Assembly: GCF_004355225.1 (NCBI RefSeq)
Contig: NZ_CP037933.1
Coordinates: 1,054,001-1,118,000 of the forward strand
DNA: 64,000 bases
Direction of reading: 5' to 3'
DNA from: Flavobacterium nackdongense
Lineage (GTDB): Bacteria > Bacteroidota > Bacteroidia > Flavobacteriales > Flavobacteriaceae
Position 1 is the first letter of the stretch, and each line of letters opens with the position of its first letter. This document shows, piece after piece, positions 26,258 to 35,215 of this stretch. A program made the position numbers and the translations under genes. Under the pieces are notes generated by a model, which saw only the letters and a list, made by a program, of their open reading frames with translations, was not told the DNA's origin and did no database searches.

Positions 26258-26602
26258 ATGAGTAAAGTAATTGACAAGCAATCAGCAAAACATTATTTTT
26301 GGGGAGAAGGATGCGATAGTTGGGTTTTAGCTGATACTGATGGATTATCGGTAAAACAAGAAAGTATGCCAAACGGAACAAAAGAAAAATTACATTTTCA
26401 TACAAATGCACAACAATTTTTCTTTGTTTTAAAGGGTACTGCAACATTTTATTTGAATAATGAAATTGAAATTATAAAAGAACAAAATGGGATTTTGATA
26501 GAGCCAAAAACCAAACATTATATTGCTAATGAAACAGATGAAGTACTAGATTTTCTAGTAATTTCTCAACCAACAACTAATAATGATCGGATAATAATTT
26601 AA
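26258..26602 (+). CDS. Small cupin-domain protein
   Basis: 114 residues forming one cupin barrel. Metal-site motif KLHFHTNAQQFFFVLKG (HxHx-type, with Q-Q-F where many have E) at about 49-65, and the second motif with H at EPKTKHYIANE. It starts 19 bp after argB in the operon. The ligand or reaction is unknown. Such lone cupins may bind a metal and a small acid. Confidence 0.75.
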   Translation: MSKVIDKQSAKHYFWGEGCDSWVLADTDGLSVKQESMPNGTKEKLHFHTNAQQFFFVLKGTATFYLNNEIEIIKEQNGILIEPKTKHYIANETDEVLDFLVISQPTTNNDRIII

Positions 26603-26661
26603 AACCTTCGTGACTTTGTGTCTTCGTGGCAAAAAAAGTGCCTTCGGGTAAAAAATAAAAT

Positions 26662-27732
26662 ATGAAAAACATAGAAACCCTTATAAAAGAAGCTATAGCG
26701 TTATTAGAATTGCTGATTGAAACACCTTCCTTTTCGGGTGAGGAAGATCAAACAGCCCTTTTAATCGAAAATTGGTTTACACAAAATAGCATTCCGTTCG
26801 AAAGAGAGAACAATAACATTTGGGCTTTCAATAAATATTTTGACAAATCCAAACCCACGCTTTTACTCAATTCTCACCACGATACCGTGAAACCGAATCA
26901 AGGATATACTAAAAATCCTTTTGAAGCTATTGTTGAGGACGGAAAATTATTTGGCTTAGGGAGTAATGACGCCGGAGGCTGTTTGGTTTCGCTCATCGCT
27001 ACTTTCACCCATTTTTATGCCAATGAAAATCTGCCTTATAATATTGTGATTGTTGCTTCGGCGGAAGAAGAAAACAGTGGAAAAAATGGATTAAATAGTG
27101 TATTGAAACATTTGCCAGAACTAGAATGCGCCATTGTGGGCGAACCTACTTTAATGCAATTGGCTATAGCCGAAAAAGGATTATTAGTTTTGGATGTGGT
27201 TGTAAAAGGCACGGCAAGTCACGCTGCACACAACAATCCCGACAATCCTATTTATAATGCAATGCCTGTAATTGACTGGTTCAAAACCTATCAATTTGAA
27301 AAAATATCGGAGGTTTTGGGGCCTATAAAAATGACTGTAACCCAAATTAATGCAGGTAAGCAACACAATGTAGTTCCAGCCGAATGTCATTTGGTTGTTG
27401 ATATCCGAGTGAATGATTGCTATAACAATATCGAAATTCTAGAAACTGTAAGATCCAATGTAAACGCCGAAATCACGCCACGTTCAATGCACTTGAATGC
27501 TTCATCTATTCCTATTTCACACGGATTGGTACAAGCAGGGATAGCATTAGGAAGAACCACTTACGGCTCGCCTACTCTATCCGATCAATCGGTTTTGTAT
27601 TGCAAATCATTGAAATTGGGTCCTGGAGAAAGCCTGCGTTCGCACTCGGCAGACGAATTTATATATATCAACGAAATAGAAGAAGGAATCGATTTATATA
27701 TCAAAATATTGACTGATTTTTTTAGGAGCTAA
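26662..27732 (+). CDS. argE: N-acylornithine/citrulline deacylase (M20 family)
   Basis: 356 residues, M20/ArgE-DapE metallohydrolase. Zinc-site motifs LLNSHHDTVKP, GLGSNDAGGCLVSL, the catalytic Glu pair in SAEEENSGKNGL, GEPTLMQLAIAEKG, and the terminal HSADEFI. It removes the acyl group from N-acylcitrulline (made by ArgF') or N-acylornithine. In the carbamoyltransferase-type pathway acylcitrulline is the expected substrate. A dimerisation domain occupies the middle third. Confidence 0.92.
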   Translation: MKNIETLIKEAIALLELLIETPSFSGEEDQTALLIENWFTQNSIPFERENNNIWAFNKYFDKSKPTLLLNSHHDTVKPNQGYTKNPFEAIVEDGKLFGLGSNDAGGCLVSLIATFTHFYANENLPYNIVIVASAEEENSGKNGLNSVLKHLPELECAIVGEPTLMQLAIAEKGLLVLDVVVKGTASHAAHNNPDNPIYNAMPVIDWFKTYQFEKISEVLGPIKMTVTQINAGKQHNVVPAECHLVVDIRVNDCYNNIEILETVRSNVNAEITPRSMHLNASSIPISHGLVQAGIALGRTTYGSPTLSDQSVLYCKSLKLGPGESLRSHSADEFIYINEIEEGIDLYIKILTDFFRS

Positions 27733-27751
27733 TCCCGCTATCCGTTACAAT

Positions 27752-27778
27752 CTTTTATGGCGAACGCCGCCATAAAAG
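27752..27778. repeat. Inverted repeat between argE and argH
   Basis: CTTTTATGGCG (27752-27762) and CGCCATAAAAG (27768-27778) are perfect inverted arms around 5 nt. The surrounding words (GGATTTTCACTACTATCGGGGCTAGG) give it the look of an intergenic repeat family. Confidence 0.65.
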
Positions 27779-27902
27779 GATTTTCACTACTATCGGGGCT
27801 AGGACTGACAGAAGAAAAGAACATTATTGAAATTTAAAAAAACTTTGTGAATCTTTGAGCTTTCTTTGCGAAGCTCAGCGAAACAAAACAAAAAATACAC
27901 TT

Positions 27903-29183
27903 ATGAAACTTTGGGAAAAAGGAATACCAACAGACAAACAAATAGAACATTTCACCGTTGGGAACGACCGTGAATTAGACTTGGTCCTCGCCAAATACGA
28001 TGCATTAGGTTCCATCGCGCACGCTAAAATGTTGCATCAAATTGGGCTTTTAACCGAAGAAGAAACCGATTCTTTAGTTCTGGCTTTGGAAGACATCATT
28101 GTCGATGCCGAAAAAGGCGAATTCGAAATTGACGAGAGTTTTGAAGATGTTCATTCCAAAATCGAGTATCTTTTAACTACCAAATTAGGTGATGCAGGAA
28201 AGAAAATCCACACGGCTCGTTCCCGTAATGATCAGGTTTTGGTGGACGTGAATTTATACCTAAAAGACGTGGTAACCGAATTCAAATCGCAAGTAAAAAC
28301 CTTATTTGATTTGTTAATGGAATCGGCAGATAAATACCAAAATGTTTTGTTGCCGGGTTACACCCATTTGCAAATTGCGATGCCTTCTTCCTTTGGAATG
28401 TGGTTTTCTGCCTATGCCGAAACTTTGATTGATGATATCACAATGCTGAATGCCGCCTTGAAAATCGTGGACCAAAATCCACTGGGTTCAGCTGCGGGTT
28501 ACGGAAGCTCCTTCCCTATCAACAGAACATTTACTACTGAAGAATTGGGTTTTGAAACCTTAAAATACAATTCGGTTGCCGCACAAATGAGCCGTGGAAA
28601 ATCAGAGAAAACGGTAGCTTTTGCGATGAGTAGCGTTGCCGCAACCTTGGCGAAATTTTCAATGGACGTTTGTTTGTATATGAGCCAAAATTTTGATTTT
28701 ATCACTTTGCCGGCCCATTTAACGACAGGTTCTAGTATTATGCCCCACAAGAAAAACCCAGATGTTTTTGAGTTGATTCGTGGAAAATGCAACAAAATCC
28801 AAGCCTTGCCTTATGAAATTACTTTAATAACCAACAACTTACCAAGCGGGTACCATCGTGATTTACAATTATTGAAAGAAGGATTGTTTCCAGCGATTCA
28901 AAACCTAAAAGCCTGTTTGGATATTGCCATTTTCTCCATCAAGGATATCAAAGTAAAAGACAATATTTTGGCCGATAAAAAATACGATTATCTATTTACA
29001 GTTGATACTTTAAACGAAATGGTGGTCGCAGGAATGCCGTTTAGAGATGCCTACAAAGCAGTTGCAGAACAATTGGAAAACGGTACTTTTCAATCGCCTA
29101 CAGCAACCAAACACACCCACGAAGGAAGTATCAACAACCTTTGTTTGGAGGAGATTAAGGCAAAAATGAAATTGGCATTTTAA
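27903..29183 (+). CDS. argH: Argininosuccinate lyase
   Basis: 426 residues from ATG 27903 (MKLWEKGIPTDKQIEHFTVG). The extended upstream frame lacks family similarity. Motifs: HTARSRNDQVLVDVNLYL, GYTHLQIAMPSSFGMW, and the fumarase/aspartase signature GSSIMPHKKNPD. It cleaves argininosuccinate to arginine and fumarate, the last step of the operon. It ends at a terminator. Confidence 0.96.
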   Translation: MKLWEKGIPTDKQIEHFTVGNDRELDLVLAKYDALGSIAHAKMLHQIGLLTEEETDSLVLALEDIIVDAEKGEFEIDESFEDVHSKIEYLLTTKLGDAGKKIHTARSRNDQVLVDVNLYLKDVVTEFKSQVKTLFDLLMESADKYQNVLLPGYTHLQIAMPSSFGMWFSAYAETLIDDITMLNAALKIVDQNPLGSAAGYGSSFPINRTFTTEELGFETLKYNSVAAQMSRGKSEKTVAFAMSSVAATLAKFSMDVCLYMSQNFDFITLPAHLTTGSSIMPHKKNPDVFELIRGKCNKIQALPYEITLITNNLPSGYHRDLQLLKEGLFPAIQNLKACLDIAIFSIKDIKVKDNILADKKYDYLFTVDTLNEMVVAGMPFRDAYKAVAEQLENGTFQSPTATKHTHEGSINNLCLEEIKAKMKLAF

Positions 29184-29202
29184 GCTATTCAACCAAAAAA
29201 AC

Positions 29203-29254
29203 AAAGCCACAAATTCAGGAGTTAATGTGTCTTAATTTTTGAATTTATGGCTTT
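29203..29254 (+). terminator. Terminator of the arginine operon
   Basis: AAAGCCACAAATTC (29203-29216) pairs with GAATTTATGGCTTT (29241-29254), with one mismatch, and is followed by Ts. Confidence 0.7.
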
Positions 29255-29316
29255 TTCTATACTTAGAAATCCGTTATAATTTGTGCTAATTTGTGGTAAT
29301 TTGTGGCAAAAAAAAT

Positions 29317-29721
29317 CTACAACTTCACCTTCAACTCCGCAGCATCAATATCGCTATGAGAAACATCATAAACCGATTTTCCTTCCTTGATTAATAACAA
29401 TTGTGGCGATTGATGTTGCACTCCAAAACGGTTAGCAATTTCATTGGAAATGTCCCGATGCGCTAATAAATCTAAAAAATATGTAGCGACGTTATTTTCA
29501 GTAAAGACGTTGCATTGCAACGTCTCTATCTCAAATTGCTTCAACGCCGTTCGGCTAACGATACAACGGGTGCTATGTTTAAAAATCACAACGGGTTTTT
29601 CGTTCGAAATATTGATTATTTCATTCAATTGCCCCAAATCTTGTAACGGAATCCAATTGATTTTACTGTTAGAATTGTTTTGTTTTTCGGAACTTCCGAA
29701 AAGATTTGAAAATACACTCAT
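29317..29721 (-). CDS. ytxJ: Bacilliredoxin-type protein (YtxJ/BrxC family)
   Basis: 134 residues, thioredoxin-like fold. The monothiol motif FKHSTRCIVSRTAL gives a single active-site Cys in the TRC pattern of YtxJ/BrxC. This family reduces bacillithiol-mixed disulfides on proteins; Flavobacteriia make bacillithiol. It is convergent with argH and divergent from clpB. The N-terminus (MSVFSNLFG) is the usual start in this group. Confidence 0.88.
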   Translation of the reverse strand: MSVFSNLFGSSEKQNNSNSKINWIPLQDLGQLNEIINISNEKPVVIFKHSTRCIVSRTALKQFEIETLQCNVFTENNVATYFLDLLAHRDISNEIANRFGVQHQSPQLLLIKEGKSVYDVSHSDIDAAELKVKL

Positions 29722-29874
29722 TTTGTCGTTTTTTAAGTCATTTTGTCGTTCTTATCCCTTTATTTACAGTCAAAATGTCGTAACTTTAAGGATGGAATAC
29801 CATTTGACGATTATTTGCCAAAGCTAGTTAAATTACTACTAACAAAAAACTATAAACTAAAAACAACAAACAAA

Positions 29875-32481
29875 ATGAACATCAATAAATTTACGATCAA
29901 ATCGCAGGAAGCCATTCAGCTTTCTCAGCAATTGGCTCAGAGTTTTGGACAACAACAAATAGAAAATGAACACATTTTGAAGGCTATTTTTGAAGTCGAT
30001 GAAAACGTGGCGCCTTTTATTTTGAAAAAACTAAATGTAAATATTCCGTTGTTCCAACAAATATTGGACAGTACCATCCAAAGCTTTCCAAAAGTTTCTG
30101 GTGGCGAAATTATGCTTTCCAGAACGGCCAACTCAACATTGACAGAGGCGGAAATCATTGCCAAAAAAATGAACGATGAGTTCGTTTCCATCGAACATTT
30201 AATCTTGGCCATTTTTGGTTCTAAGAGTAAGGTAGCCCAAATCCTGAAAGACCAAGGCGTAACCGGAAAAGGCTTGAAAGCCGCCATCGACGAACTTCGA
30301 AAAGGAGAAAGAGTAACTTCAGCTTCAGCCGAAGAAACGTATAATTCCTTGAATAAATTCGCCAAAAACCTCAACGAATTGGCGCGAACTGGCAAACTCG
30401 ACCCAGTAATTGGTCGTGACGAAGAAATTCGTAGAGTGTTGCAAATCTTGACGCGTCGAACCAAAAACAACCCGATGTTGGTTGGTGAGCCTGGTGTGGG
30501 TAAAACCGCCATTGCCGAAGGTCTCGCACACCGAATTGTAGATGGAGACGTTCCCGAAAACCTCAAAGACAAAATCGTGTTTTCACTCGATATGGGCGCC
30601 TTGATTGCCGGAGCCAAATACAAAGGAGAATTCGAAGAACGTCTGAAATCAGTAGTGAAAGAAGTAACCGCTGCCGAAGGTGATATTGTACTTTTCATTG
30701 ATGAAATCCATACCCTTGTGGGTGCCGGAGGTGGCGAAGGTGCGATGGATGCGGCAAACATCCTGAAACCGGCTTTGGCTCGTGGCGAACTGCGTGCCAT
30801 TGGTGCAACCACTTTGGACGAATACCAAAAATATTTCGAAAAGGACAAAGCACTCGAACGTCGTTTCCAAAAAGTAATGATTGAGGAACCCGATACCGAA
30901 AGTGCCATTTCTATCCTTCGTGGTATCAAAGAAAAATACGAAACTCATCATAAAGTACAGATAAAAGACGATGCTATCATTGCTGCCGTCGAACTATCGC
31001 AACGCTATATCACCAACCGATTTTTGCCAGACAAAGCCATCGATTTAATGGACGAAGCGGCATCTAAAATTCGTATGGAAATCAATTCGAAACCCGAAGA
31101 ATTGGATGTTTTGGATCGAAAAATTATGCAATTGGAAATCGAAATTGCCGCCATCAAACGCGAGAAAGACGAAAGCAAACTAAAAGCTTTGGGAATGGAT
31201 TTGGCGAACCTGAAAGACGACCGAAACGAAATTTTCAGCAAATGGAAATCCGAGAAAGATGTAGTCGATAACATTCAAGCCGTAAAAACCGAAATCGAAG
31301 ACTTCAAATACGAAGCCGAACGTGCCGAACGCGAAGGCGATTACGGAAAAGTAGCCGAAATTCGGTACGGAAAAATCAAGGAAGCACAGGAACGTTTGGA
31401 TGGGTTCCAAAAACAATTGGCCGAAGACCAAAAAGGAGGAACTTCATTAATCAAAGAAGAAGTAACCCGTGAAGACATAGCCGAAGTAGTCGCCAAATGG
31501 ACCGGAATTCCTGTAATGAAAATGCTGCAAGGCGAAAGAGAAAAACTTTTGAAACTCGAAGACGAATTGCACCGCAGAGTCGTAGGTCAGGAAGAAGCCA
31601 TCGAAGCCGTGAGCGATGCCGTGCGTAGAAGTCGAGCTGGATTGCAGGATATGAAAAAACCTGTGGGAACCTTCCTTTTCTTGGGAACTACAGGAGTCGG
31701 AAAAACCGAATTGGCCAAAGCCCTAGCCGAATATTTATTCGACGACGAAAACGCAATGACCCGAATCGATATGAGCGAATACCAGGAACGCCACAGCGTG
31801 AGCCGTTTGGTGGGTGCGCCTCCAGGATATGTAGGGTATGACGAAGGAGGACAATTGACCGAAGCCGTGCGCCGTAAACCCTATTCTGTGATCCTGTTGG
31901 ACGAAATCGAAAAAGCGCATCCCGACACTTTCAACATCTTGTTGCAAGTTTTGGACGAAGGTCGATTGACCGACAACAAAGGACGTCTCGCCGATTTCAA
32001 AAACACAATCATCATTATGACTTCCAATTTGGGAAGCCAGATTATTCAGGATAAATTTGACAATCTAAAAGGAAGTATCGAAGCCACGACCGAAGCCGCC
32101 AAAGTGGAAGTTTTGGGCTTGTTGAAACAAACCGTTCGTCCGGAATTCATCAATCGTATTGACGAAATCGTGATGTTTACGCCTTTGACCAATGCCAATA
32201 TCGCTCAAATCGTAGGCTTGCAACTGAAATCTGTCAAAAAAATGTTGGCGCTCCAAGGCATCACTTTGGACGCCACACCAGAAGCAATTGACTATCTTTC
32301 TGAGAAAGGTTATGATCCACAATTTGGAGCCCGACCTGTAAAACGTGTGATTCAAAGAGACGTGCTCAATGAATTATCCAAAGAAATTCTCTCAGGAACA
32401 ATCACTACTGACAGCATCGTTTTGATTGATGCTTTTGATGGGAAATTGGTGTTTAGGAATCAGAGTGAGTTGGTACATTAA
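29875..32481 (+). CDS. clpB: ClpB disaggregase chaperone
   Basis: 868 residues from ATG 29875 (MNINKFTIKSQEAIQLSQQ). A longer frame beginning 29743 runs through the intergenic region. N-domain 1-145, AAA-1 with Walker A GEPGVGKT and Walker B LFIDEIH, middle coiled-coil domain (about 400-520), AAA-2 with GTTGVGKTE and ILLDEIEKAHPD, and C-terminal D2-small domain. It rescues aggregated proteins with DnaK after heat. Repeated ATTTTGTCGTT words upstream may be regulatory. Full length. Confidence 0.97.
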   Translation: MNINKFTIKSQEAIQLSQQLAQSFGQQQIENEHILKAIFEVDENVAPFILKKLNVNIPLFQQILDSTIQSFPKVSGGEIMLSRTANSTLTEAEIIAKKMNDEFVSIEHLILAIFGSKSKVAQILKDQGVTGKGLKAAIDELRKGERVTSASAEETYNSLNKFAKNLNELARTGKLDPVIGRDEEIRRVLQILTRRTKNNPMLVGEPGVGKTAIAEGLAHRIVDGDVPENLKDKIVFSLDMGALIAGAKYKGEFEERLKSVVKEVTAAEGDIVLFIDEIHTLVGAGGGEGAMDAANILKPALARGELRAIGATTLDEYQKYFEKDKALERRFQKVMIEEPDTESAISILRGIKEKYETHHKVQIKDDAIIAAVELSQRYITNRFLPDKAIDLMDEAASKIRMEINSKPEELDVLDRKIMQLEIEIAAIKREKDESKLKALGMDLANLKDDRNEIFSKWKSEKDVVDNIQAVKTEIEDFKYEAERAEREGDYGKVAEIRYGKIKEAQERLDGFQKQLAEDQKGGTSLIKEEVTREDIAEVVAKWTGIPVMKMLQGEREKLLKLEDELHRRVVGQEEAIEAVSDAVRRSRAGLQDMKKPVGTFLFLGTTGVGKTELAKALAEYLFDDENAMTRIDMSEYQERHSVSRLVGAPPGYVGYDEGGQLTEAVRRKPYSVILLDEIEKAHPDTFNILLQVLDEGRLTDNKGRLADFKNTIIIMTSNLGSQIIQDKFDNLKGSIEATTEAAKVEVLGLLKQTVRPEFINRIDEIVMFTPLTNANIAQIVGLQLKSVKKMLALQGITLDATPEAIDYLSEKGYDPQFGARPVKRVIQRDVLNELSKEILSGTITTDSIVLIDAFDGKLVFRNQSELVH

Positions 32482-32523
32482 TTAATTATTCATTACAAAC
32501 CCTGTCAGAGTTCAAAACCCAAC

Positions 32524-32611
32524 GCTAGCGCGAGCGTCCCGCTCGTGAACACTAACATAAACGAGACAATCATAAATTTGGAATAGGCACGAGCGGGACG
32601 CTCGCGCTAGC
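32524..32611. repeat. REP-like element with perfect 24-bp inverted arms
   Basis: Arms 32524-32547 and 32588-32611 are exact reverse complements, 24 bp each, very GC-rich (core GAGCGTCCCGCTCG), flanking a 40-bp AT-rich centre. There is no gene inside. The form is that of a bacterial REP/BIME unit mobilised by a REP-associated tyrosine transposase elsewhere. Confidence 0.8.
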
Positions 32612-32630
32612 ATATGAATTAAATAAAATT

Positions 32631-32657
32631 CAGTATGTTGGAAATTCCGACATACTG
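32631..32657. repeat. Intergenic palindrome, RhuM-type
   Basis: CAGTATGTTGGAA-A-TTCCGACATACTG: 13-bp arms with one wobble and a 1-nt centre. It shares the GGAAATTCC core with the coding palindrome at 33011-33035. Confidence 0.85.
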
Positions 32658-32698
32658 CTTAACACATTGCAATTTAAGAAAAAGGCTAACCTCGATTT

Positions 32699-32724
32699 TA
32701 AACCCATCGAATTCGATGGGTTTA
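32699..32724. repeat. Intergenic palindrome, KilA-N-type
   Basis: TAAACCCATCGAA/TTCGATGGGTTTA: perfect 26-bp palindrome with no centre. It matches the coding palindrome at 33313-33338 except for compensated changes in both arms. Confidence 0.85.
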
Positions 32725-32819
32725 GAAAATAAGCTGACTTAATTACAGAGCATATGTAACCCAAATCCTCAAACTAAACTTGGGGATTTTTTGTATTTTT
32801 ACAATTCAATACTTTTTCT

Positions 32820-33089
32820 ATGCAAGAAAACAAATCCAATATCCTCATATATCAAACTGAAGATGGAGTTACTAAAATAGAAACCCGGCTTCTGGATGAA
32901 ACTGTTTGGCTTACCCAAACACAACTTTGTGAATTGTTTCAAAAGTCGAAATCTACGGTTAGCGAACACCTCAAAAACATTTTTGAGGAAAGAGAATTAA
33001 ATCATATTTCAACTGTTCGGAAATTCCGAACAGTTCAATCGGAAGGCTTCGGAATCTTGCAGCTCAAACTTCATAATAAAAACAACTAA
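32820..33089 (+). pseudogene. Truncated RhuM-family protein
   Basis: 89 residues. MQENKSNILIYQTEDG and VWLTQTQLCELFQKSKSTVSEHLKNIFEE match the N-terminal DNA-binding domain of the RhuM (virulence-associated) family, which usually has over 300 residues. Similarity stops just after TVRKFRTVQSEG; the remaining residues are unrelated. The break lies a few bases beyond an in-frame perfect palindrome (33011-33035). It may still make a small helix-turn-helix protein, but most of the family's domain is missing. It sits 23 bp before the KilA-N gene. Confidence 0.75.
33011..33035. repeat. Perfect 25-bp palindrome inside the rhuM-like gene
   Basis: AACTGTTCGGAA-A-TTCCGAACAGTT, arms of 12 bp, exact. It encodes the TVRKFRTV segment in frame. 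Confidence 0.9.
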
Positions 33090-33112
33090 GAACAACTCAT
33101 AAAAATAAGTTT

Positions 33113-33940
33113 ATGGCAAAAAGCAAAACAATAAATGTCAAGGGAACAAATGTTTCAATTTTAAATTATGGTGTTAACGACTATATTTCATTAACCGATA
33201 TTGCAAAATCTCGAAATAATTCAGAACCTTTTGCTGTCATTAATAATTGGATGCGAAGCAGGAGTACGATTGAATTTATTGGTTTATGGGAGAAACTCTG
33301 TAATGAAGATTTTAAACCTCTCGAATTCGAGAGGTTTAGAAATGAAGCAGGAAGCAATTACTTTGTACTTTCACCTCAACGCTGGATTTCTGAAACTAAT
33401 GCTATTGGTATCATATCAAAATCTGGAAGATATGGTGGTACTTTTGCCCACAAAGACATTGCTTTTGAATTTGCTTCTTGGATTTCATCTGAATTCAAAT
33501 TATACCTAATAGTTGAATTCCAACGCCTAAAAGACGATGAAAACGATAGGCTGAAATTAGAATGGAGTTTTCAACGTACATTGGCAAAAGTAAATTACCA
33601 TATTCATACGGATGCCATAAAGCAAAATCTTATTCCGGCGGTACTTGATAAAACCAAAATCAATTTTGTGTATGCCAATGAAGCCGATTTACTCAATGTG
33701 GCATTATTTGGTCAAACAGCCAAACAATGGAGAACCGAAAATCCAGATTTGGAAGGTAATATTAGAGATGCCGCAACCATTGAACAATTAGTAGTATTAT
33801 CCAATTTAGAAAGTTTAAATTCCGTTTTCATTCATCAAGGGCAATCGCAATCCGAACGATTAATTCAGCTCAATACCATTGCCATTACTCAAATGAAAGC
33901 ATTAGTCAACAACAAACAAATTAAAAATTTGAACCCCTAA
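33113..33940 (+). CDS. KilA-N domain protein
   Basis: 275 residues. The N-terminal 110 are a KilA-N DNA-binding domain: DYISLTDIAKSRNNSEPF, WMRSRSTIEFIGLWEKL, YFVLSPQRWISETNAIGIISKSGRYGGTFAHKDIAFEFASWIS. The C-terminal half is helical with no named domain (LNVALFGQTAKQWR, TIEQLVVLSNLESLNS). KilA-N proteins come from phages and large DNA viruses and are scattered in Bacteroidota chromosomes. An in-frame palindrome (33313-33338) encodes FKPLEFERF. Role unknown; possibly a phage or mobile-element remnant. Confidence 0.85.
   Translation: MAKSKTINVKGTNVSILNYGVNDYISLTDIAKSRNNSEPFAVINNWMRSRSTIEFIGLWEKLCNEDFKPLEFERFRNEAGSNYFVLSPQRWISETNAIGIISKSGRYGGTFAHKDIAFEFASWISSEFKLYLIVEFQRLKDDENDRLKLEWSFQRTLAKVNYHIHTDAIKQNLIPAVLDKTKINFVYANEADLLNVALFGQTAKQWRTENPDLEGNIRDAATIEQLVVLSNLESLNSVFIHQGQSQSERLIQLNTIAITQMKALVNNKQIKNLNP
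33313..33338. repeat. Perfect 26-bp palindrome inside the kilA-N gene
   Basis: TAAACCTCTCGAA/TTCGAGAGGTTTA, exact arms of 13 bp with no centre. It lies in frame within the KilA-N domain. Confidence 0.9.
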
Positions 33941-34015
33941 ATCTGGCCTGAGTTGCGCAAAGTCTCAAGACTCGTACTTAATCGTATTTTTACATTGAAT
34001 AATCGCAAAAAAGTA

Positions 34016-34957
34016 ATGAAATACAACAGATACATCGATGACTCAGCATTAGTATCCGAAATAGGACTTGGGGCTTGGCAGTTAGGTAATAATTCGGGAT
34101 GGCAAAGTATGTCCGAAAATAACGCCGTGGAACTAGTGCAAAAAGCCTTGGAATTAGGCATCAATTTTTTTGATACAGCACCCAATTATGGTCGCGGCAC
34201 TGGCGAAGAAAGACTGGGAAAAGCACTAAAAGGGGTTGATAGAAGCTCTATAGTGCTCAATACCAAATTTGGTCATAGTGATTCGGGTAAAACGAATTAT
34301 GATTCAAATTATATCCGAGAATCTTTGGAAGGCAGCCTCAAAAGATTAGGCGTTGATTATGTAGATTCGCTCATTTTGCATAATCCACCAGTAGAATATC
34401 TGGATGGCAATAAAACGGACCATTATGAACTATTGGAACGTTTGATCGAGGAAGGTAAAATAAAAGGGTATGGGGCCTCTTTAGACACCTACGACGATAT
34501 GAAGTTGCTGATGGAAACAACCAATGCCAAAGTGATTGAAGCATTTTTCAATATTTTACATCAAGACACTTCACGAGCTTTTGACTTGGCTATGGCAAAA
34601 AAAGTGGCTATAATTGCAAAAATTCCTCTCGACTCCGGTTGGTTATCCGGAAAATATACTGCTCAAAGTACCTTTGATGACATCAGAAAGCGTTGGTCCA
34701 AAGAAGATATTCAAACTAGGGCACAACTTGTGAATAGAGTTAAGACCATTTTAGGTGCACAAGAAAATCTGGCACACAAAGCCATTTCGTTTTGTTTGTC
34801 ATATGAAGCTGTGACTACCGTAATTCCGGGAAATGTAAATAGTGCTCAATTAGTAAATAATGTAGAAAGCATAAGCCATCCCATTTCAAAGGAACTAGTG
34901 AAAAATTTGGTATACTTTTATGAGAATGAAGTTAAGCCACTCCAGCTCCCTTGGTAA
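34016..34957 (+). CDS. Aldo/keto reductase
   Basis: 313 residues from ATG 34016 (MKYNRYIDDSALVSEIGLGAWQLG). The longer frame from 33953 is not family-like. TIM barrel with the AKR pattern FFDTAPNYGRGTGEERLGKAL (catalytic Asp/Tyr), VLNTKFGH (Lys), DSLILHNPP (His), and the cofactor region AVTTVIPGNVNSAQLVNNVES. A NADPH-dependent carbonyl reductase of unknown substrate. It stands alone and ends before a terminator. Confidence 0.88.
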   Translation: MKYNRYIDDSALVSEIGLGAWQLGNNSGWQSMSENNAVELVQKALELGINFFDTAPNYGRGTGEERLGKALKGVDRSSIVLNTKFGHSDSGKTNYDSNYIRESLEGSLKRLGVDYVDSLILHNPPVEYLDGNKTDHYELLERLIEEGKIKGYGASLDTYDDMKLLMETTNAKVIEAFFNILHQDTSRAFDLAMAKKVAIIAKIPLDSGWLSGKYTAQSTFDDIRKRWSKEDIQTRAQLVNRVKTILGAQENLAHKAISFCLSYEAVTTVIPGNVNSAQLVNNVESISHPISKELVKNLVYFYENEVKPLQLPW

Positions 34958-35034
34958 ACAAAACAGAAGGAATTTGAAAAGAATAATTTATTGGGCTTTA
35001 TTGAACAGATTATCGGTTTCATTTTCGAAATTTA

Positions 35035-35081
35035 AAAAGACTGCATCACAAATCAAATCGTGAAAACAGCCTTTTTTTTGT
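35035..35081 (+). terminator. Terminator after the aldo/keto reductase
   Basis: The imperfect stem AAGACTGCATCAC / GTGAAAACAGCCTT closes over a 10-nt loop, with a long T run after it. The rest of the gap to 35215 holds no recognised feature. Confidence 0.65.
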
Positions 35082-35215
35082 TAGTAAAGTACCTAAAAAA
35101 TTATCATTCGATAGTCACAACTTTCTGATTAGAACGAGAATTATTTCTGATACTTTTATTTAATTGTTCATTTATAACTACGCAAAACAATACCTTTTGA
35201 TTTTAAAAACAATGC

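Larger units (their letters stand above)
32625..32760 (+). pseudogene. Relics of RhuM and KilA-N coding sequence
   Basis: In one frame 32632-32661 reads VCWKFRHTA then stop, like the RhuM VRKFRT segment. In another, around 32686-32733, it reads ANLDFKPIEFDGFRK then stop, like NEDFKPLEFERFRNEAG of the KilA-N gene downstream. Each relic is centred on a palindrome (32631-32657; 32699-32724) that has an in-frame counterpart in the genes. Flanking bases also match (GATTT before, GAAA..AAGC after). It is either decayed coding sequence or the insertion footprint of a palindromic element. Confidence 0.5.

Noticed and set aside
29937..30929. 330-residue minus-strand frame
   Set aside because: It is antisense to clpB; serine-rich composition is the usual shadow of a coding strand with strong codon bias.
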